Shown here: positions 27,420-35,910 of the stretch, piece after piece | Position numbering within the stretch: position 1 is the stretch's first letter | How the letters are laid out: every line of letters begins with the position of its first letter | NCBI GenBank assembly: GCA_028284775.1 | Contig: JANQRB010000125.1 | Location: forward strand, 1-43,561 | DNA from: Candidatus Kapaibacterium sp. | GTDB lineage: Bacteria > Bacteroidota > Ignavibacteria > Kapaibacteriales > UBA7675 | Length of the DNA: 43,561 nucleotides | Reading direction: 5' to 3' | The notes under the pieces: generated by a model | What the model was told of the DNA's origin: nothing | The model's database searches: none | What the model saw: the letters and a program-made list of their open reading frames with translations, nothing else | Translations under genes and position numbers: made by a program

Positions 27420-27468
27420 CCGGGCAATTATTTCTTTTGCCCAGGCTTAGGAAGAAAAAGGTGGTAGT

Positions 27469-27762
27469 ATGGAAGTTATGGTGACAGCGCGGCATTTCAA
27501 AGCATCGCCCGAGCTTCGTGAAGAAGCGACGAAAGCAGCACGTAAGTTTGAACGATTTTATGACGGCATCATCCGCACCGAGATAGTTTTGGCCAATGAA
27601 AAAGCAGCCGAGCCGCCCAACAAGGTCGAGTTCGTGGTCCATATCACGGATCATACGCTTGTCGTCAAAGAAGAAGGCGAGGAATTCGAGAAGTTGATCC
27701 ACGATGCAAGCGAAAAAATCGTTCGCCAAATCCGCAAGCTGAAAACTAAAAGCGGCGACTAA
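27469..27762 (+). CDS. hpf: Ribosome hibernation-promoting factor (short HPF/RaiA family)
   Basis: 97 residues, the short form of the family, without the C-terminal dimerisation domain of long HPF. It binds the 30S decoding region of idle ribosomes in stationary phase. Visible are the MVTARHFKASPELREEATKA start, the central strand/helix pattern with NKVEFVVHITDHTLVVKEE, and the KIVRQIRKLKTK basic helix. AAGGTGG is the Shine-Dalgarno before ATG at 27469. The hprK start follows 12 bases after the stop, so both share a transcript. Stringent or nutrient control is likely from the role, but only the promoter box is visible. Confidence 0.93.
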   Translation: MEVMVTARHFKASPELREEATKAARKFERFYDGIIRTEIVLANEKAAEPPNKVEFVVHITDHTLVVKEEGEEFEKLIHDASEKIVRQIRKLKTKSGD

Positions 27763-27774
27763 GGCGAACAGCGC

Positions 27775-28803
27775 ATGCCCATAACCGATAACCTTGAAGC
27801 CGTCACCCGCCAGCACATTCCGGTGTCGACGCTGGTCGATTCCTGGCGCGGACAGTTTGCGCTGAGCAAAGCCAACGGCGATATCGGGATGGCGAATCTA
27901 ATCCGTGAAAGTGGCTTGTACCGGCCGCAGCTGGCATTGGCCGGCTACACTGACTTTTTCACCTATCATAAGGTGCAGGTCTTTGGCAATACCGAAGTGT
28001 ATTATCTGAAGTCGCTGCCTCCCGCGAAACAACGTGAAGCTTTTGCGGGCATCACGTCTTTCGATGTTCCATGCATAATTCTCACCAACAATAATTCGCT
28101 CGATTCGGAACTGCTGGACATTGCCACGAATAATAATGTGCCTGTTCTGCGCACGGAACTGGCCACAACGGATACACAACGCCTGCTGACGGAGCTCCTC
28201 GATGCGCAATTCGCTCAGCGAGCCATGGTGCACGGATCTTTTGTGGATGTCTATGGCGTAGGCCTCTTGTTTCTGGGACGCAGCGGCATCGGTAAAAGCG
28301 AGATTGTACTCGACTTGGTGGAGCGTGGTCATCGGCTGGTGGCCGATGATGCTGTGCTGCTGACACGCAAGCGGGAAGACATCCTGATCGGCGCCGCCAC
28401 CGGACCGGCCAAACATTTTATGGAAATTCGCGGCCTCGGTATTATCGACATCCGGCAAATGTTCGGTATGCGCGCCATCCGCTTTCAGAAACGACTCGAA
28501 ATTGTCGTCGAGCTGGAAGAATGGAATCCGGCCGCCGACTACACGCGTACGGGGCTGGACGTCAATCTGACCTCCGTTCTGGACGTTGACATTTCTTTCG
28601 TTAAATTGCCGATTTTTCCCGGAAAGAACATTACCGTCATTGCTGAAGTCATTGCGCTCAATTATCTGCTCAGAGTCTACGGCTATAATGCCGCCGAAGA
28701 GTTTTCGCAGAAAATCGATGCCGAAATTCGGCGCAAACGCGAGAAATTGCCGTCCCGCGATCAGGATGTTGTCTTTCCTTATTTTGACAATGACTATGAA
28801 TAA
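27775..28803 (+). CDS. hprK: HPr kinase/phosphorylase
   Basis: 342 residues, normal for HprK, which phosphorylates and dephosphorylates Ser46 of HPr/NPr phosphocarriers and so links carbon status to regulation. The P-loop GRSGIGKS at about residues 168-175 is followed by the VERGHRLVADDAVLL motif, and the family signature MEIRGLGIIDIRQMFG lies about 35 residues on. The N-terminal regulatory domain is complete. Partner HPr and enzyme I genes are not in the window. In many Gram-negative genomes hprK lies near hpf and rpoN, and here hpf is next to it, consistent with a nitrogen-PTS-like context, but rpoN is absent. Confidence 0.94.
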   Translation: MPITDNLEAVTRQHIPVSTLVDSWRGQFALSKANGDIGMANLIRESGLYRPQLALAGYTDFFTYHKVQVFGNTEVYYLKSLPPAKQREAFAGITSFDVPCIILTNNNSLDSELLDIATNNNVPVLRTELATTDTQRLLTELLDAQFAQRAMVHGSFVDVYGVGLLFLGRSGIGKSEIVLDLVERGHRLVADDAVLLTRKREDILIGAATGPAKHFMEIRGLGIIDIRQMFGMRAIRFQKRLEIVVELEEWNPAADYTRTGLDVNLTSVLDVDISFVKLPIFPGKNITVIAEVIALNYLLRVYGYNAAEEFSQKIDAEIRRKREKLPSRDQDVVFPYFDNDYE

Positions 28804-28815
28804 TCAAGACCGAAA

Positions 28816-29766
28816 ATGATGGAACAGCATGAGCGAATTTATGTAGCGGGGCATGGTGGTCTGGTCGGTTCGGCGCTGATGCGCAGCCTGAAGCAGGCCG
28901 GCTTCACTCAGCTCCTGACACGCGGCCGGAACGAACTCGACCTTTGCCGTCAGGCCGACGTCGAAGCTTTTTTCGATGCCGAACGACCTGAGTACGTCTT
29001 CCTGGCGGCTGCCAAAGTAGGGGGCATCGGCGCCAACAATGCCCTGCGGGCCGATTTTCTTTACGAGAACCTCGCAATTCAGAACAATGTCATTCATGCG
29101 GCCTGGAAATCCGGCGTCCGGAAACTGCTCTTTCTCGGATCCTCGTGTATCTATCCCAAAATGGCGCCTCAGCCACTGAAAGAAGACTATCTGCTTTCCG
29201 GTCCCCTCGAAGCCACAAATGAACCGTATGCTATCGCCAAGATTGCCGGTATCAAGCTCTGCGAGGCACTACGCGACCAGTATGATTTCAATGCGATCTC
29301 ATGCATGCCGACTAATCTGTATGGACCTTATGATAACTTTGACCTGGAGACTTCTCATGTTCTCCCGGCTTTGATCCGCAAATTTCACGAGGCGCATGTG
29401 CAAGGTTCAGCGCCTGTTCAGTTGTGGGGCAGCGGCAGTCCGCGACGCGAGCTGCTGCATGTCGACGACGCGGCGGATGCTATGGTGTTCCTGATGCAGA
29501 ACTACGATGGCAGACAATTTGTCAATATCGGCAGCGGTGAGGATCTCAGTATCCGCGACATTGCGGCTCTGGTCGCCGATGTCGTAGGTTATAAGGGCGA
29601 GGTCGTGTGGGATAGTTCGCGGCCGGACGGCACGCCGCGCAAAGTGCTGGATGTCAGTAAACTGCACGCTCTTGGCTGGAAGCACCGTTACGCTCTGCGG
29701 GAAGGCCTCAGTCATGCCTATGAGTGGTTTCGCGAGGAGTGGGCCGAAGCGCGCGCCGCTGGGTAA
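28816..29766 (+). CDS. fcl: GDP-L-fucose synthase
   Basis: 316 residues of the short-chain dehydrogenase fold. The enzyme epimerises and reduces GDP-4-keto-6-deoxymannose to GDP-L-fucose with NADPH. Gly-rich VAGHGGLVGSAL at 10-21, the AAAKVGGIGANN motif, the catalytic Ser in GSSCIYPKMAPQP and the Tyr-x-x-x-Lys (YAIAK) are present, as are the NLYGPYDNFD and RELLHVDDAA motifs. It starts 12 bases after hprK. A gmd (GDP-mannose dehydratase) is not in the window. The product supports fucose in LPS, capsule or glycoproteins, in line with the other glycan genes nearby. Confidence 0.93.
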   Translation: MMEQHERIYVAGHGGLVGSALMRSLKQAGFTQLLTRGRNELDLCRQADVEAFFDAERPEYVFLAAAKVGGIGANNALRADFLYENLAIQNNVIHAAWKSGVRKLLFLGSSCIYPKMAPQPLKEDYLLSGPLEATNEPYAIAKIAGIKLCEALRDQYDFNAISCMPTNLYGPYDNFDLETSHVLPALIRKFHEAHVQGSAPVQLWGSGSPRRELLHVDDAADAMVFLMQNYDGRQFVNIGSGEDLSIRDIAALVADVVGYKGEVVWDSSRPDGTPRKVLDVSKLHALGWKHRYALREGLSHAYEWFREEWAEARAAG

Positions 29767-29793
29767 GGTAGTGTCCTGCCGAGAAATCGAAGT

Positions 29794-30435
29794 TCAATCG
29801 GCGCGCCCCGTGGACCGAGGCAGATAACCATCGTTGCGGATAATGTCAGCTATTTTTTTCTTGTTGCGAACTTCCGGCAGATAGTCGGTTATAAAGTCGT
29901 GCAGATACTGCAGGCGCTCGTTTTCCGTGAGCATTTCGAGCAATTCCTGCTTTTTGACATTGTCGAGACCGGCCTTTTCGGCGATGAGAAAGGAAGCCGG
30001 ACTGTCCTGAGCGCTCTCGGTGTCGAGCACATCACCACTGCCGGCATAGATGATATCGATGAGTTGGTTATAGAGTTCGACGCACTTCTGCCGTAAATCC
30101 TCATTAACGAGATCCGCTTCGTCATCAAAAAAATCAACCGAGCCCAGCAGGTAGGGTTTCTCATCGCCGTTCATCGACTTCAGCCGATAACGACGGACGC
30201 CCTTGATGGCGATATCCAGGCGGCCATCGGGATAACGACGAAAAATATTGACGACTTCGGCGCTGCATCCGACGGGGTAGGTGCGGGCTGATCTGACCAG
30301 ATTAATCCCGAACATGCTGTCTTCTTCAGTCACCTCGGCAACCAGTTTGCGGTAGCGCGGCTCGAAAATGTGCAGCGGAAGGATAGAGCCCGGGAACAGG
30401 ACGACATTGAGCGGAAACAGGCCGATTGTAGTCAC
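29794..30435 (-). CDS. Lon N-terminal (LON substrate-binding) domain protein
   Basis: About 213 residues from GTG at 30435, preceded by GGAG at the right spacing; a TTG at 30495 gives a longer frame but its extra 20 residues look non-native. The protein is the substrate-binding domain of Lon without ATPase or protease: LFPLNVVLFPGSILPLHIFEPRY near the N-terminus, then the MFGINLV and VVNIFRRYPDGRLDIAIKG strands, and a helical C-terminus. Stand-alone Lon-N proteins are common and generally uncharacterised; suspected roles are proteostasis or adaptor functions. It follows superoxide dismutase on the same strand with about 90 bases between, and its 3' end converges with fcl. Confidence 0.86.
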   Translation of the reverse strand: MTTIGLFPLNVVLFPGSILPLHIFEPRYRKLVAEVTEEDSMFGINLVRSARTYPVGCSAEVVNIFRRYPDGRLDIAIKGVRRYRLKSMNGDEKPYLLGSVDFFDDEADLVNEDLRQKCVELYNQLIDIIYAGSGDVLDTESAQDSPASFLIAEKAGLDNVKKQELLEMLTENERLQYLHDFITDYLPEVRNKKKIADIIRNDGYLPRSTGRAD

Positions 30436-30528
30436 ATACTCTCCATCGAGTGATGCAATACACAAAGGGGGAAGAATTCCGAATCCGCGATTCAAAATCT
30501 TCCCCCTGTCAACTTACAAAAAGATCAG

Positions 30529-31155
30529 TTAGCGGGCGAATTGCCGGTAACGATCGTTAATCCGTCCCCAGTGCAGACCGGCGAGAAAATTGTCGATGTA
30601 GCTGGCGCGGCCCGGGCCGTCTTTGTGATAGTAGGCATGCTCGAAAACATCACAGGCAATCAGAGGAATGCCGCCCCAGATGGCGCCGTAATGATGCTCG
30701 TCCACCAAGACATTCAGCAGGCGGCCGCTGTAGAGCTGGTCATAACACAACACTCCCCAGCCGGAGAGCTTCGCCGCGAATGCCGCCGCCTTGAAGTCGG
30801 CTTTCCAGTTGTCGATGCTGCCCCATTCATTGTTGATGGCGGCAAGGATTTCCGGACCAGCGTCGGTCGGTCCGTCGCCACCGAGGTTGGACCAGTACAC
30901 GTCGTGCAGCAAAGCGCCGGCATGGTTCCAGGTACTGCGCCGCTTCAGCTCACCGACATGCGAGTAGTTGCCGTTGGCGGCGGAACGGTCGGCCGTTTCC
31001 AACTGCGTCTCGATTGTGTTAAGCGCCGCCACATAGCCTTTGTGATGTTTGTTGTAATGCCAGTCTGAAGTTTCGGGCGAAACGACATTCTGCAACAATT
31101 CTTTTGCTTCTTCATCCGAATAGGGACGCGGGTTGAATTTCCATTCGTATGCCAT
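30529..31155 (-). CDS. Superoxide dismutase (Fe/Mn family)
   Basis: 208 residues. It dismutates superoxide in the cytoplasm. Metal ligands of the family are visible: His33 in WHYNKHHKGY, a His in LLHDVYW, and Asp/His in ACDVFEHAYYH. The His-containing motif reads NHAGALLHDVYW, as in archaeal-type enzymes, instead of the common NHTFYW, and AYYHKDG replaces the usual AYYLxY. Metal preference (Fe, Mn or both) cannot be decided. It sits directly after the iron-sulfur block and ferredoxin-type reductase, fitting a shared oxidative-stress role. Confidence 0.92.
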   Translation of the reverse strand: MAYEWKFNPRPYSDEEAKELLQNVVSPETSDWHYNKHHKGYVAALNTIETQLETADRSAANGNYSHVGELKRRSTWNHAGALLHDVYWSNLGGDGPTDAGPEILAAINNEWGSIDNWKADFKAAAFAAKLSGWGVLCYDQLYSGRLLNVLVDEHHYGAIWGGIPLIACDVFEHAYYHKDGPGRASYIDNFLAGLHWGRINDRYRQFAR

Positions 31156-31214
31156 CGTAGACTCCAGACTTTAGTTTTGTAAGTTCTGTAAAAGAATCGT
31201 CTGACTATATTTTG

Positions 31215-32324
31215 TTATTGATCGTAGTCGACCACAATTTTGGCGCTGCGGGGATGCGACTGGCAGGTTAAGATGTAGCCCTCAGCCACCTCTTCATCCG
31301 TCAGCGCCTCGCGTTCGTCCATTTCAACTGTGCCGGAAATTAACTTCGCGCGGCAGGTACAGCAGGCGCCGATCTGACAGGCAAAAGGCGGGTCGACATC
31401 CTCACGAACAGCGACATCGAGTATCGTTTCTTCCGGTTTCACGCTAAGCCTGTTCTCGATACCGTAAAGCAACACCGTCACTTCCGCTTCCTTGAAGTCG
31501 AGGGCGGACTCGCTCGCGACCGCTGTCTCGTCTTCCTCGGCGCTGACATCAACCTGTCCGCTTCCGGCCAGCGGCGTCGTGAAGTATTCGCGATATATCC
31601 TGTCCTGATCTATGCCGGCTGCGGCCAGGGCCTCCTGCGTCGCTTCCATCATCGCCGACGGACCGCAAAGGTAATAGTGACAGTTCAGCATCTCGCGTTC
31701 GCTCATCAGTTCGCGCAATAGTTCGCCGCTGCGCTGTTTATCGAGACGTCCGCTCAGTCCCTGCCAGGCGGCGTCAGGGCGCGAGAGGACATGAACAATT
31801 CGCAATCGCTCGCCGAATTCAGCCTGCAAGTCCTGCAATTCATCATAGAAGATGATTGTGTCCCGTCGCCGGTTGCCATACAGCAGAGTAACACGGCTGC
31901 TGGGTTCGTCTTTCAACACGCTCTTAATGATCGACATCAGCGGTGTAATACCGCTGCCGGCGCCGATAAGAACATAATGGCGCGCATGGTAGGCCTGCAA
32001 TTCAGCTACGAAATTACCCAGAGGCGGCATAACATCCATCTCGTCGCCCGCCTTGAGATGGTTGTTGATGTAATTCGACACCAGACCGCCATCCACGCGC
32101 TTGACGGTAATAGTAGGGGCCTCGCCATTGGTGGCGCAGGAGCAGAGGGAATACGAACGGCGGGCATCGTCCTGCTGCAAATGCGGTCGCACGGTCAGGT
32201 ATTGCCCCGGTTTAAAGCGGAATGCCTCTTGTAATGCAGCCGGAATCTCGAAGGCGACCGAAACGGCATCATCAGTTTCGCGCCTGACATCGGCCACTTT
32301 TAACTTGTGGAAGGTTATCGCCAT
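31215..32324 (-). CDS. Ferredoxin-NAD(P)H reductase-type flavoprotein with C-terminal 2Fe-2S domain (PaaE-like)
   Basis: About 369 residues from ATG at 32324 (a TTG three codons earlier is unlikely). The order is FAD domain (FKPGQYLTVRPH; RRSYSLCSCA), NAD(P) domain (GAGSGITPLMS; YGNRRRDTIIFYDEL) and a plant-type ferredoxin domain with CQIGACCTCRAKL and a later Cys in ILTCQSHP. The cluster ligands are complete. Such proteins move electrons from NAD(P)H through FAD to the 2Fe-2S cluster and to an oxygenase or other acceptor. PaaE (phenylacetyl-CoA epoxidase reductase) and Hmp/NQR-like enzymes share this layout; no paa gene is near. Placement in the Suf block suggests it may instead donate electrons for cluster assembly or stress repair, which is inference. 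Confidence 0.87.
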   Translation of the reverse strand: MAITFHKLKVADVRRETDDAVSVAFEIPAALQEAFRFKPGQYLTVRPHLQQDDARRSYSLCSCATNGEAPTITVKRVDGGLVSNYINNHLKAGDEMDVMPPLGNFVAELQAYHARHYVLIGAGSGITPLMSIIKSVLKDEPSSRVTLLYGNRRRDTIIFYDELQDLQAEFGERLRIVHVLSRPDAAWQGLSGRLDKQRSGELLRELMSEREMLNCHYYLCGPSAMMEATQEALAAAGIDQDRIYREYFTTPLAGSGQVDVSAEEDETAVASESALDFKEAEVTVLLYGIENRLSVKPEETILDVAVREDVDPPFACQIGACCTCRAKLISGTVEMDEREALTDEEVAEGYILTCQSHPRSAKIVVDYDQ

Positions 32325-32428
32325 ACAATGCAATATTTTTTCGATTAATGGACACAGATCCTGCGCTGCACAACGCAGAAAGCCTGCATAGTCGATAAAC
32401 CGCGGGATTTATTATATCCCCCGCCGGC

Positions 32429-32761
32429 TCAGAAGAATCCGAGTTCCAACATTGCCGCCTCGGACATCCGGTCCTTATCCCAGGGTGGCTCGAAGGTTAT
32501 CTCCACCTCGGCATCCTTGATGTCAGGCAGCGATTTGACGCGCTCTTCCACCTCGACCGGCAAGGTGCCTGCCGCCGGACAGTTGGGCGCCGTCAAGGTC
32601 ATCAGGATATGGGCATGTCCTTCCTCGTTTACCCGAATGTCATAAATCAGGCCCAGCTCGTAGATGTCGACGGGAATCTCGGGATCGTAGACGGTTTTGA
32701 GCACCGACACGATTTTGTCGTTCAGCGTAGGTTCGCTCTGCGTTTCTTGCATTCCTGCCAT
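32429..32761 (-). CDS. sufT: SufT / MIP18-family Fe-S maturation protein (DUF59)
   Basis: 110 residues. It has the DUF59 signature DPEIPVDIYELGLIYDI and TAPNCPAAGTLP with its conserved Cys, and the C-terminal PPWDKDRMSEAAMLELG. SufT proteins help mature or target Fe-S clusters and usually sit in suf operons. It lies 33 bases after sufU. The start is ATG at 32761; a second ATG at 32752 would remove three residues. Confidence 0.92.
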   Translation of the reverse strand: MAGMQETQSEPTLNDKIVSVLKTVYDPEIPVDIYELGLIYDIRVNEEGHAHILMTLTAPNCPAAGTLPVEVEERVKSLPDIKDAEVEITFEPPWDKDRMSEAAMLELGFF

Positions 32762-32794
32762 CCTGGTATGAATGGCACCGAAGTGGATTCGGGA

Positions 32795-33244
32795 TTATTC
32801 GGTTGACGCTACAGATTCCTTGCCCAGCAAAGCATTGTGCAATGTATGCCAGGCCAGGCTGGCGCATTTAACGCGCGCAGGAAATTCGCGCACGCCTTCG
32901 AATACGGCCATTTTGCCCAGCTCGACCGAGTCATTCCCAGCATCAGCGCCTTCGGTGACCAAATTGTGAAATACATCGAACATCTTTTGCGCTTCACTCA
33001 CACTCTTGCCTTTAACAAGCGTGGTCATGATTGATGCGGAGGCCTTGGATATGGCGCAACCGGAACCTTCGAAGCGCAGGTCCTCGACCATGCCGTCGTT
33101 GACGACAAGGTACAGCTTGATACTATCGCCGCACAGCGGATTAAAGCCCTCGGCCGACGCGGCGTTTTCCAACGCACCGAAGTTGCGAGGGCTTTTGTTG
33201 TGATCCAGGATCACTTGTTGGTATAATTCCTGCAGGTCTGTCAT
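32795..33244 (-). CDS. sufU: SufU, zinc-dependent sulfurtransferase of the Suf system
   Basis: 149 residues, SufU type: an IscU-like fold with an insertion before the last cysteine. SufU accepts persulfide sulfur from SufS and passes it to SufBCD; a zinc bound by Asp and three Cys holds the site. The Cys are in NPLCGD, GSGCAIS and VKCASLAWHTL. The ATG at 33244 shares a base with the sufS stop (TGATG), so the two are translationally coupled, as expected for a SufS-SufU partner pair. Confidence 0.96.
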   Translation of the reverse strand: MTDLQELYQQVILDHNKSPRNFGALENAASAEGFNPLCGDSIKLYLVVNDGMVEDLRFEGSGCAISKASASIMTTLVKGKSVSEAQKMFDVFHNLVTEGADAGNDSVELGKMAVFEGVREFPARVKCASLAWHTLHNALLGKESVASTE

Positions 33245-34518
33245 CAGCCTCGAAAAATATCGATTACTTTGTGAAGTGCGTTAATTAACGTGTCGATTTC
33301 ACTCCTGGTGTTGTAAAAAGCGAAGGAAGCGCGTGAAGTCGCCGGAACGCCGAAGTGCTGCATCACCGGCTGTGTACAGTGGTGCCCCACGCGGATGGCG
33401 ACACCTTCATGATCGACAAAAGTACCAATATCATGCGAATGAATATCGTCCATCACAAAGGAAATGACGCTGGCTTTATGTTGTGCTGTGCCGATCAGTC
33501 GCAGGCCGTCGATGGCGCCGATTTTTTCAGCGCCGTACCGCAGCAGCTCAAGCTCATGCGCTTCGATCGCCGCATGTCCGATATCGTCGATAAAGTCGAA
33601 GGCGGCGGCGAGCCCCGCCACGCCAGAGATGTTGGGCGTGCCGGCCTCGAATTTATACGGCAGCTCGTTATAAACTGTCTTATCAAACGACACATACTTA
33701 ATCATGTCGCCGCCGCCGTGGTAGGGCGGCATGACATCGAGATGTTCACTCTTGCCGTACAGGAAGCCGATTCCGGTCGGACCAAACACCTTGTGCCCCG
33801 AGCATGTATAAAAGTCGCAGCCCAGGTCCTGCACGTCAATTTTCATATGCGGTGTCGATTGCGCACCGTCGACCAGTACCGGCACGCCCTGCGCGTGCGC
33901 CATCTCGACAATCTGTTTTACCGGGTTGATCGTGCCGAGTGAATTCGAGACATGGACGACCGATACGAATTTTGTGCGTGGGCCGAGCAATTTGGCGAAC
34001 TCGTCCATTCGTAGCTCACCCTCTTCGTTGATCGGAATGACGCGCAGGATTGCGCCGGTTCGCTGACAAAGCATTTGCCAGGGCACGATGTTGGAGTGGT
34101 GCTCCATGTGCGAAATGATAACTTCGTCGCCTTCGCCGATATGCGTGCCGCCATACGACGAGCACACCAGATTAATAGCCTCCGTGGTACCGCGGACAAA
34201 GATGATTTCGCGGCTGTCGGGGGCATTAACGAATCGCTGCGCACGTTTGCGGGCCGACTCATAAATATTGGTCGCCTTTTCGCTCAGATAATGGACGCCG
34301 CGATGAATATTACTGTTCGCTTCGCTGTAGTACGACGCTACGGCATCAATCACCGACTGCGGCTTTTGGGTGGTTGCCGCATTATCCAGGTATACCAAGG
34401 GCTTGCCATGCGGACGTTGCCGGAGGATGGGAAACTCCTTGCGAATCTTTTCAACATCCAACCGCGATTCACGCTGCGAATGCGTCTGTTCCGCGCCTAA
34501 TGTTTCGATCTGACTCAT
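33244..34518 (-). CDS. sufS: Cysteine desulfurase SufS
   Basis: 424 residues of PLP enzyme that takes sulfur from cysteine to form a persulfide. The N-terminal YLDNAATTQKP, the PLP-Lys segment CSGHKVFGPTGIGFLYG, and the active-site Cys in GHHCTQPVMQHFG are present, with RASFAFYNT near the C-terminus. It is the group II (SufS) type and works with SufU, which follows with a one-base overlap. sufD precedes it with a 17-base gap. Confidence 0.97.
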   Translation of the reverse strand: MSQIETLGAEQTHSQRESRLDVEKIRKEFPILRQRPHGKPLVYLDNAATTQKPQSVIDAVASYYSEANSNIHRGVHYLSEKATNIYESARKRAQRFVNAPDSREIIFVRGTTEAINLVCSSYGGTHIGEGDEVIISHMEHHSNIVPWQMLCQRTGAILRVIPINEEGELRMDEFAKLLGPRTKFVSVVHVSNSLGTINPVKQIVEMAHAQGVPVLVDGAQSTPHMKIDVQDLGCDFYTCSGHKVFGPTGIGFLYGKSEHLDVMPPYHGGGDMIKYVSFDKTVYNELPYKFEAGTPNISGVAGLAAAFDFIDDIGHAAIEAHELELLRYGAEKIGAIDGLRLIGTAQHKASVISFVMDDIHSHDIGTFVDHEGVAIRVGHHCTQPVMQHFGVPATSRASFAFYNTRSEIDTLINALHKVIDIFRG

Positions 34519-34535
34519 ACGTGTACCTGAGACCC

Positions 34536-35873
34536 CTAAAATGTAAAAGAAAGACGCTCGGTAATCTGAGCGTCCAGTTTAGTTCGCAATTCTTCGACTT
34601 CAATCGTATTCAGTATTTCGACAGCAAAAGCATGGACCAGGATCGCCCGGGCCGCTTCTAAACTCAAGCCGCGCGAGCGTAGATAAAACAAAGCGTTTTC
34701 GTCCAATTGGCCGGACGTGGCGCCATGACTGCACTTAACATCGTCGGCAAAAATTTCGAGCTGCGGCTTGGTGTTAATCGTCGCGCCATCGCTTAAAAGT
34801 ATATTGTGATTGGATTGAAAGGCATTCGTTCGTTGCGCGTCCGGGCGAACGAGTATCTTACCGTTAAATACGCCCTGAGAACGCTCGTCGTAAATGCCCT
34901 TGTAAAGTTCGTTGCTGGTGCAATGCGGCACGGCGTGGTCCACCAGCGTGTGGTTGTCCACAAACTCGCGGCCTTTGAGCATCGTCAGGCCGAAGAGGTC
35001 GGTATGAGCGGCTTTGCCGGCCAGTGTCGCGTTAACATTATTGCGCAGCATTGCGCCGCCAAGAGACAGCGTAAAGGAACGCAGCAGGCTGTTCGCGTGC
35101 TGATGCGCCTGTATTGTAGCGATGGACGAGGCAAGCGGACTGTCGTTCTGCACCTTGTAGTAGTCCAGCTGCGCGCCCTCGCCGAGCACGACTTCGCTGA
35201 CAATGTTGCTGAAACTGCGTCCCGCTCCGAGCGTGTGCGTCGATTCGATAACTGTCGCCCGAGCATTAGCATCGAGCAGCAGGAGATGACGCGGCTGCAC
35301 GAAATAATCGGCTTCACGCGCATCATTAATCATCAGTAGGTGAATCGGGCGGCTGACCCGCCTGCCGGCAGAGACGTTGAGAAAGAGGCCATCACGCGCA
35401 AAGGCCGTACTTAGCGCCGTAAAGGCATCGTCCGTATAGGCGGCATGTTGAGCAAAGTGTTGATCAAAGGCCGGTGCGAATCCTTTTTGCGCTTCAGCGA
35501 AGCTGCCGATACACAGTTCGGCCTCCTCGTCGGCAGACGTCGACAGCTCAGACCGGAACCAGCCGTTCACAAACACCAGGACATGGGCATCCAGATCGTC
35601 GATCAGGAAAGGACGAAAGTCATCGGCTGACAGGTCGATTGCAGGAGGGCCCATCTGCGTCCGAAAAGGCTGGCGCAGCACCGCAGCCATATTGGTGTAT
35701 TTCCATTCTTCATGGCGGGGTGTCGGGAAGCCGAGTTGATCGAAATGCTGAATCGCTTTACGGCGAATAGCGTGGATCGGAAGCGTGCTGCTGCCGTTCA
35801 GGGACTGTTCGAAGAGCTGAAAATCGCTCAGCAATTTGTCTTTGAAATTCACTACTGGATTTGTCGCGTTCAT
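34536..35873 (-). CDS. sufD: Fe-S assembly scaffold subunit SufD
   Basis: 445 residues, the less conserved partner of SufB in the SufBC2D scaffold. The RHEEWKYTNM motif near the N-terminus and CSHGATSGQLDENALFYLRS near the C-terminus, with the His found in active SufBD pairs, are clear. The beta-helix core in between is typical. It sits between sufC and sufS in the standard order. Confidence 0.96.
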   Translation of the reverse strand: MNATNPVVNFKDKLLSDFQLFEQSLNGSSTLPIHAIRRKAIQHFDQLGFPTPRHEEWKYTNMAAVLRQPFRTQMGPPAIDLSADDFRPFLIDDLDAHVLVFVNGWFRSELSTSADEEAELCIGSFAEAQKGFAPAFDQHFAQHAAYTDDAFTALSTAFARDGLFLNVSAGRRVSRPIHLLMINDAREADYFVQPRHLLLLDANARATVIESTHTLGAGRSFSNIVSEVVLGEGAQLDYYKVQNDSPLASSIATIQAHQHANSLLRSFTLSLGGAMLRNNVNATLAGKAAHTDLFGLTMLKGREFVDNHTLVDHAVPHCTSNELYKGIYDERSQGVFNGKILVRPDAQRTNAFQSNHNILLSDGATINTKPQLEIFADDVKCSHGATSGQLDENALFYLRSRGLSLEAARAILVHAFAVEILNTIEVEELRTKLDAQITERLSFTF

Positions 35874-35910
35874 GAAATGCTACACTTTCTGCTGATTCTG
35901 TTAAACAATC

